A DNA stretch of 64,000 bases, taken from NCBI GenBank assembly GCA_015680685.1, contig MNCI01029178.1, forward strand, positions 54,504 through 118,503, written 5' to 3'. Position numbers and translations under genes: made by a program. The stretch comes from Gnetum montanum. Lineage: Eukaryota > Streptophyta > Gnetopsida > Gnetales > Gnetaceae. The notes below the pieces were generated by a model. That model saw only the letters and a program-made list of their open reading frames with translations. It had not been told where the DNA came from and ran no database searches. This document shows positions 57,881 through 64,000 of this stretch, piece by piece (position 1 is the stretch's first letter; each line of letters begins with the position of its first letter).

Positions 57881-59799
57881 GGTTCTAAGTGTTAAAATTA
57901 GAAAAAAGCTTATTGTTGATGCAATTTTTATCGAAGGAGAAGATGCAGGGTGGGGCCCACAATCCAAAAATTCAAAATTTTGAAAAGTGAAGTTTTGTCC
58001 CAACCAAAATCAATGTGAACTAGACTTTCCCCCCTTTGCACTTTAGTGTAGCTAGAGTTATAGTGCACTGAATTAGTAGCTGAGGTTTTAAGTTATAGTG
58101 TAGCTATGCGTTTAGGTTTTCATCACAATTGTCATTCTACATTAACAGCTCATTAGAGGAGAGCTCTGGTAGATATTCTTGTGGTAGAAGCAACCAAGTT
58201 TTAGTGTGGAGGCCTCCCATCTTCCTCACAGCTAGCATTAATCTTCCATCCTTCTTAGTTTTCAATTATTCCTAATGTTGAGCCTACCATAGCAACAAAA
58301 CAATGTGGAGGAAAGAGTAGAAATCCCACAATCTAGAAGGTGGATGAACATGCTTGGGAGCTAGAAGAAGTACCTAGGCCCATCTCCATCTAGGCTTCTT
58401 CTACTATTGCTCCAAGGTAGGCATTTCTACATATTTTTGCCTTTGTTTTCTATAGTTTTTCTAGTTTTCTTTTCCATGTGTTGGAGCTATTTTCTCTAGA
58501 ACCACTTTGGTGGAAGGATTAAAAGAATTTTGATGAAATCTAACCTCCCATTTTTACTATTTCCACATAGATCTATGGTTTTTTTGTTGCTTTAGTTTTG
58601 TAGACTCAATTTTGAAAATAGGGCTTATTATTTCATGCTTTTTTCCTAAAATTTTGGGGTGTGGCCTTTTTTTCAAATCTAGGCCTTAGGATTTGTTAAA
58701 ATTCAATTTCAACAAAATCACACCCCATTATTTTGTTGTAAATTTTAATATGTTTCAATGATTTTGGCTATTTCAACTATTTCGATGGCTATATGAAATC
58801 TATGTTTTGAAGTTTTTTGATGTTTTGACATGAAAAAGCAAGCAATGTTGTCTATTGTTATCTAGAGAATAGTTGTACATTGGAGAAATTGAAGGTTATG
58901 GGTTTGTATTTATTTCTTTAGGCTTTCTAACAGATGTTGTCTTATTTAATTTGGATTCATAACGATGAAGTTATGGCTATTTTCCTAACATTGTGTAGTT
59001 AGGTTGTTTGTGCCACTTTTGTAATTTTGCAAATTTTTTCTAAGGAAATAGAAAAGTTTTTGGCTATTTTCTCATTATGGCTAAGTAGGCTTTGGCTTTA
59101 GATTTCCATTGATGGTAGAATCACTTTTATTAGGCTTAAAAAAAAGTTTATACAGATTTTTTACTATGCATGTGCAATAAGGATGTTTGTGCCATTTCCA
59201 GATTATTATTCAAATTAACAAATTTTTTGTACAAAAATGACAAAGAATTTAAATTCTTTCTAACCATGGGTATGTAGGGCTCGATTTAAGATTTCAAATA
59301 GTAATGGAATCACCATGTTTGGGTCTCAAATGAATTATTGGAAAATTTTTTACCAATCCTACATGAAAAGGGGTAAATGTTAATGGCTATAGTTTTGGCT
59401 AAATTGTTTCATATTTTATTGATATATGGCTGTACGTTTTTGGTTTTAATGATCATGGCTATAAGGTTCATAAGTTTAAGATTCTTTTCATGGTAGAATC
59501 ATTGAAGTTGGAGCTCAAATGAATTTTTAACAACTTTTTTGGCTATGGTGGTATGAACAAGGCCAAATCATGGATGTAATACTTTATCCATTTTGAGACA
59601 GAAGTGGTTGATATGTAAAACTTATGTTTTTTTTTGTCAACATGTAAAACTAATCCTTAATTGTTTTCAAGAAGAGAATATTTTTCTATTTTTAGCTAGT
59701 TTTTACTATGGCTACATGGTTTTTTCTAAGTTAAAGTGCCACTAATTATGCATTTTCATATGCCAAAACTTTGTGGGAAATTCAACATTCTAATGAGTT
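57881..59799. other. AT-rich stretch, no gene recognised
   Basis: No conserved domain, LTR boundary or RNA gene was seen on either strand. Repeated ATTTTGGCTAT-like phrases are common, but no regular unit is clear. It may be leader or untranslated sequence of a retroelement. Confidence 0.4.
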
Positions 59800-60430
59800 C
59801 CTATGGAAACACGTTGTAGCATTAGAAAAGAAAAACAAGAGGCTAGTTGAGATAAACAAAGATATCAAGGATTGAAAAGAATTCATGGAAGCCCAAGTGG
59901 CTAATAGGAGTTCCTTGCAAACCAAAAAGATCAAATGAGCATGGTTCTATAATGCCATTCATGGCATGGTTGCCCTTGCCTAGGAGGTTACTGAACAGAA
60001 GCTGTAGATGGACTTGCTGGTACACAAGGCCAAGGAGTGGAGAGACTACTATGCCTAGGTTCTCTAGTGGGGCCAGACACAAAAGAACCATAAGAAGAAA
60101 TATAAGGCTAAGCATGAAGCTTACCCTAAGTGTTTAAAGGAGGAGTCCACTAAATGGCACAAGTTAAAGCTATTCATGAGAGGGATTTAGGTGAAGGCTG
60201 TCTTCAAACTATTTGAAGGCATCCTAATCATAGTTGGATTCTTGTCTCCTCAAGTCTATACTACTTATGGAGAGGTGACTACTAGGATGTTTTTTCAAGA
60301 GCCACCTACATGGACGAAAATCAATTACAGCAACACCCTAATAGACATTAATCTTGGGGAGGAGGACTAGGCCCACGTGACTAAGGAATAGATCCTCCAT
60401 CATTTGGAGGTTGGTCTTTGAAATCTCCCA
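59800..60430 (+). pseudogene. coiled-coil ORF remnant, probably a retroelement third ORF
   Basis: In one frame the plus strand reads LEKKNKRLVEINKDIKD, then VHKAKEWRDYYA, KNHKKKYKAKHEAYPKC and EESTKWHKLKLFM, followed by FEGILIIVGFLSPQVYTTYG. Six or seven stops interrupt about 200 codons, mostly at likely Gln or Trp codons. The Lys/Glu/Gln-rich block resembles the minus-strand block of Athila-3 at 35700-36010. No domain name can be given. Confidence 0.5.
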
Positions 60431-60939
60431 CCAGAAGATGTTGCTCCCAAGGCCTTCCAAGTTTTCTTATTTTATTTTTTTAGCATATTTTACTTTAATT
60501 TATTTTAAGTTATAGTTTGGTTTCATACTTTATTGATTATTGATCAAACTTATGTCTTGTTATGGTACAGGTACCAGGTGACATTGGAGGCCCTAGTAGA
60601 GAAGGTGGAAGTGCTCCTTAGTAGCCCCTTAGTACCATCCATTGGTCATGATCTTCTATTATTCTTTTGCTATTGATGTTAACATTATTGATGGTGTATT
60701 AGCTAGTGTTAGCCATTAATGTGTTGAGAGACAATTTATTGTTTAGAATTTCATGGTTACTATGTTGTAGACATTGGATACTTATTATTTTTAAATTTTA
60801 ATTTGGTTTATATGTTTTAAAAGTTTAATGTTTCATATACATTTAATGTTCTACACCTTGCTTATGTCATAGGCTATGTTGGTTAACTTATGAAAAAGGG
60901 CCATAATTGAACTAGGTTGTAACAATTATAAGAGGTTTT
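60431..60939. other. AT-rich stretch with no gene recognised
   Basis: T-rich sequence ending in GTTATGGTACAG near 60572 and followed by GTACCAGGTGACATTGGAGG, which looks like a splice acceptor with a short coding-like start. Nothing further supports a gene. Confidence 0.35.
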
Positions 60940-61462
60940 CTAGTTTTAGGCCATGGTGGGACATACAATTTTCTAGTTTTAGGCCATGGTGGGCCATACA
61001 ATTTTCCAATTTTAGGCCATAGTGGATCCCATGTTATGTTTTGCTAGTTTTAGTCCATGGTGGGCCATGCAATTTACCCATTTTAGGCCATGGCAAGCCG
61101 TACATTATGTTTTGCTAGTTTTAGGCCATGGTGAGCCATGTGATTTGCTAGTTTTGGGCCGTGGTAGACCATGTGATTTGTTTTGCTAATTTTAGGCCAT
61201 AGTAGGCCCCACATTATGTTTTATTAATTTTAGGCCATGGTGGACCATATGATTTGCTAGTTTTAGGCCATGATGGATTGTGCAATTTGTTTTGCTAGTT
61301 TTAGGCCATGGCGAACCCTATGATTTGCTAGATTTAGGCAATGGTAGGCCTATGATTTTCCAATTTTAGGCATGGAAAGCCCTGTGATTTGCTAGTTCTA
61401 GGCCATGGCAAGTAGCACATTATATTTTGCCAATTTTAGGCCATGGTAAGCCCCAATTTCAG
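60940..61462 (-). repeat. array of about 15 GGCCATGG-type repeats
   Basis: Units of alternating 33 and 38 bp follow the form CTAGTTTTAGGCCATGGTGG plus GCCATGTGATTTG, giving a higher-order period near 71 bp. The complement matches the isolated repeats beside Tat-X and Tat-Y pol. Most units hold GGCC twice around CATGG, so each can form a small hairpin. Confidence 0.8.
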
Positions 61463-61699
61463 AAAGAAATTTTTTTATCAATTTTTATGTCTTTAAAATT
61501 TTTTATAAGTTTTTATCATATTTTATATGGTTTATGTTCTAAGATAAAAAGGCATAAAAGGAAAATTGTAAACAAGAGTAAACCTTAGGCTACATCCAAA
61601 GTAAAGGTTAAGAAAATGTAAAACAAAAGGTAAAATACACATAAGAAAAAATGTAAACTAGGCTATGGAAGGTTATAGATAAATGGGTTGTATGGCTGT

Positions 61700-62290
61700 A
61701 AATGCTAGGGTTAATGAATTGAGAACATACATCAATTGTGTAAGTGTTTCCTAATCTTTGACAGATTAGGAAACATGTATGACCTACTTTGCACAATCTT
61801 GTATTCCCCACTTCCTTTACTCATAATGTTGAAGGGAAGCTCTTTCCATGGTGCATCCATGGACCCATCATTATTGGTCTTGGTTACTGTTGGCACATTT
61901 TGGCCATTTCATGGAGCAGAGACTGACACATCGTTCCACAAGAAAAAGCTCAAAACAGATTCTACAATCCTGGACTCCATTAAAGGACTATTGAAGCAAG
62001 CACTAAACCAGAAGGGCATTACATGAACCCTAGCAAATCCAAACTTGGCACATAACTTCCACAAGGTCTTGGATCTTCACGACGAGGCTGTGGTGTCATA
62101 CAACTAGATGCTAGATGGAAAACTAGCTTCATGCTCAGGGAGGGACATACCCAAGGTTAGCTTCAACGCGCTAGCTCTCTTCTTTTTTGCCTCCAAGAAT
62201 AAGCAAATGGCTGCCGACGGATGGAAGCAGAGGGGAAAGTTCCAGATCACTACTTTGGTTGATCGAGGCTAGTAACGGACGTGGGATATT
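61700..62290 (+). pseudogene. unrecognised gene-like fragment
   Basis: The plus strand is coding-like for about 180 codons with three stops: an open piece 61736-62026 (KLKTDSTILDSIKGLLKQAL), then LAHNFHKVLDLHDEAVVSYN, SFNALALFFFASKNKQMAAD and GWKQRGKFQITTLVDRG. The base composition is higher in G+C than the retroelements. I do not recognise the family. Confidence 0.4.
61745..61775. other. perfect 12-bp stem with 7-nt loop
   Basis: TGTTTCCTAATC (61745-61756) and GATTAGGAAACA (61764-61775) are exact complements around TTTGACA. There is no T-run directly after it and no conserved partner elsewhere in the window. Confidence 0.6.
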
Positions 62291-62887
62291 CGTTTCCCCG
62301 AGAAAATAGATGGAAAAACTCATAGGTCAAGGCGGACGTTGTCACAATGGTCTCTCCAGTTGAGGGGAATTCTCCTTTGGTTAACTGATCAGTACCGGAT
62401 GCAGGGGGACGGACCAATCATAGGAGATCGGAGGCCATGACGGAGATAAAACATTTGTGGAGTCTGAGTTTTTTAGGAAGCTTAATGTTGGAATCATGCT
62501 TGATGAAGGATTGGCTTCACCTGATAAGGGTTATAGGGTCTTTTATGGAGAGAGGTCACCGTGGTGGCTGACAATCAGGGTAGTTGATGTGCTCACGGCT
62601 TGATAAGAAGATTTCTGGTGAAGGCCGTGTCTCTGCAACTTGATGTCTCTGCTTCAGGAAATGAGATCAACCCCGCAGTTTAAAAAGCTTTTTGATGCTG
62701 GCAATATACGACAAGAAAATAGGTTTAATCAAGGAAGCCAGATGCATCATTTCTGCTGTTCACGTTAGCCGCGATGGGCCGATCAACTTGCTGGAACGCT
62801 GAGGCTGTTGTCCTAAGGTTGGGCCGCAGGAGTTCCAGGAGGGCGTCATGATCAAGGTGAATTATTTTTCCCATCAAAGCCTAAGAC

Positions 62888-63065
62888 CAAGTTCAGGAAT
62901 CTGTGCAGATGGTGAAGGAGCAGAAGCAGATTACTTTCACTTACAACGTCATCAGATCTAAAGATGGAGGGATCTAGGGTTCACTGGTTCTTGATTCTAA
63001 ACTCGCTCATGATGACCGCGTTCTTGACCAAAATCATGATCTGTCTACATACCGTCCGCCTGCAT
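62888..63065 (+). pseudogene. TM9SF/EMP70 family membrane protein fragment
   Basis: Two pieces in different frames match the same stretch of a transmembrane-9 (nonaspanin) protein. VQMVKEQKQITFTYNV (62888-62950) is the end of the lumenal domain. LKMEGSRVHWFLILNSLMM (from 62958) is the start of the first of nine membrane segments. The roughly 15 residues that normally separate them (ending in SRWDAY-type sequence) are missing, with a frame change at about 62950. The second piece stays open to TGA 63222-63224 but loses the family after about 63065. Nonaspanins act in Golgi/endosome sorting. This is a decayed or captured fragment. Confidence 0.7.
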
Positions 63066-63069
63066 CACA

Positions 63070-63760
63070 CTAGTAAGAGTATAATGATCAGCTTTGTTAC
63101 CCAGAACCCACATATCTTAAAAAAACCCATGTTTCTAACCTCACTGTGCAAGTTTGTTAAGGAACCCACATCCAAACAGGCCATGAAAAATAATCTCGGA
63201 CTGGAAGTGTTTGGCATATTTTGAGTGCTTCCTTGAGCTACCCCTCTCTGCACAATCTCTGAGTCACGTTGCCTATTCCTTTCCATTCTCTCTCATGGAG
63301 GATCTCTCCAAAGATGCTACCATTTAGTTACATAAACATGGGTGCTGCAATTGGAAATTCTACAGCATGTGACCATTGCTAGATTGATGAGCCACTACAC
63401 ATGAAACTTCACTCTAGAGAGTATCTGCTACTGTGTGCCCGTCATTCCATGGCCCATGGCTGAAGAGCAAGCCACCAAAGTTGAAGATTTTACAAGAATT
63501 AGGCCAAGGCCACCGCCCTGCTCCAGCATGTTGCTCGCTGTTGAGGATTTGTCAGAAGACTTTGTTGAGCATTGATAAATATTTTATGCAATAATTTGCT
63601 TTGTTATTTTTTTTAAAAAAACAAGGGGGTTTACATTGAAAAGATAATTATGTAGCATCATTTGTAAAGAAGACATTTGACTATTATCCCTTTTATTCAT
63701 ATGGAAGTTATAACTTCCTATGGTAGTTACCACTAGGATATTTGTAACTAATTTTAATAC
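63070..63760. other. no gene recognised
   Basis: Relatively GC-rich to about 63540, then AT-rich. A tract AAAAAAACAAGGGGG at 63614-63628 looks like a polypurine tract but no LTR could be paired with it. Confidence 0.35.
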
Positions 63761-63763
63761 TAC

Positions 63764-63837
63764 AAAGGCCACTTGTCAACAATAGCCTCTTTATCTCCAC
63801 AAAGGCCACTTGTCAACTAAAAAGGCCACTTGTCAAC
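63764..63837 (+). repeat. three copies of AAAGGCCACTTGTCAAC
   Basis: Exact 17-bp copies at 63764-63780, 63801-63817 and 63821-63837. They may be U3 repeats of an LTR that runs off the window. Confidence 0.85.
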
Positions 63838-64000
63838 TGCAACTTGTTTCTCTCCATGGTGAACACTTGNGGAGGATCTCAATTAGAATCTCAATTTTTT
63901 TTAAGAAGAAAGGGCTTTTGGGAGGTCTCACACATCACACTTGGGCCCTCACTTGGAGACACACTTGGGGTTTTGAGAAGAGCTTTGTAAAGAAGAAATT

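Noticed and set aside
1-64000. tRNA, rRNA or other structural RNA genes
   Set aside because: No cloverleaf with A and B boxes and no rRNA segment was recognised by reading; only tRNA complements at the primer sites were found.

Overview
The window looks like nuclear DNA of a seed plant. It holds one intact-looking plant gene end (the 3' exon of a nodulin-like/NFD4 major-facilitator transporter, 803-2095). Nearly all of the rest is old, nested, broken transposable-element sequence. The great size and decay of the Athila and Tat (Ty3/gypsy) elements, an endogenous caulimovirid and a LINE would suit a large gymnosperm-type genome, but the sequence alone does not fix the species. Decay is dominated by C-to-T/G-to-A changes, so most retroelement reading frames are cut by stops derived from Gln, Arg and Trp codons.

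Layout. 1-3285: transporter exon, its 3' UTR and flank. 3286-8316: Athila-1 (+), with a truncated 5' LTR, tRNA-Asp-type PBS, gag and a complete 3' LTR, but no pol. 8317 to about 11.9 kb: remnant of an endogenous pararetrovirus (protease, RT, RNase H, a further unknown ORF, then a TATA-bearing intergenic stretch). 12713-14206: LINE endonuclease and the start of its RT, cut off by the next LTR. 14207-24637: Athila-2 (+), with a 1,667-bp solo LTR (19633-21299, TSD ATTGG) inserted exactly inside pol. 24638-27290: copia-like LTRs in inverted orientation plus tandem duplications. 27297-28112: second, truncated copy of the solo-LTR family.

28113-34030 and 47212-48493: Tat-X (+), a Ty3/gypsy Tat element with two RNase H domains. 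Its 3' LTR is split by Athila-3 (-), a 13.2-kb element at 34036-47206 flanked by a GGGGG target duplication. 48494-48907: fragment of another Tat RT (-). 48908-57880: Tat-Y (-), the better-preserved sister of Tat-X. 57.9-61.5 kb: decayed retroelement sequence with a coiled-coil ORF remnant and an array of about 15 short repeats. 61.7-63.6 kb: gene-like fragments, including a frameshifted piece of a TM9SF/EMP70 membrane protein. 63.76-64 kb: small repeats.

The elements record an order of insertion. Athila-3 is younger than Tat-X, and the solo LTR is younger than Athila-2. The least ordinary signals are four. First, the caulimovirid remnant. Second, arrays of about 185-bp modules, each carrying an inverted repeat (TTCCATG...CATGGAA), directly upstream of Tat pol in both copies. 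Third, the absence of gag/protease from both Tat copies, with an acceptor-like site at the pol start. Fourth, unrelated LTR families whose U3 regions are all built from short inverted-repeat modules.
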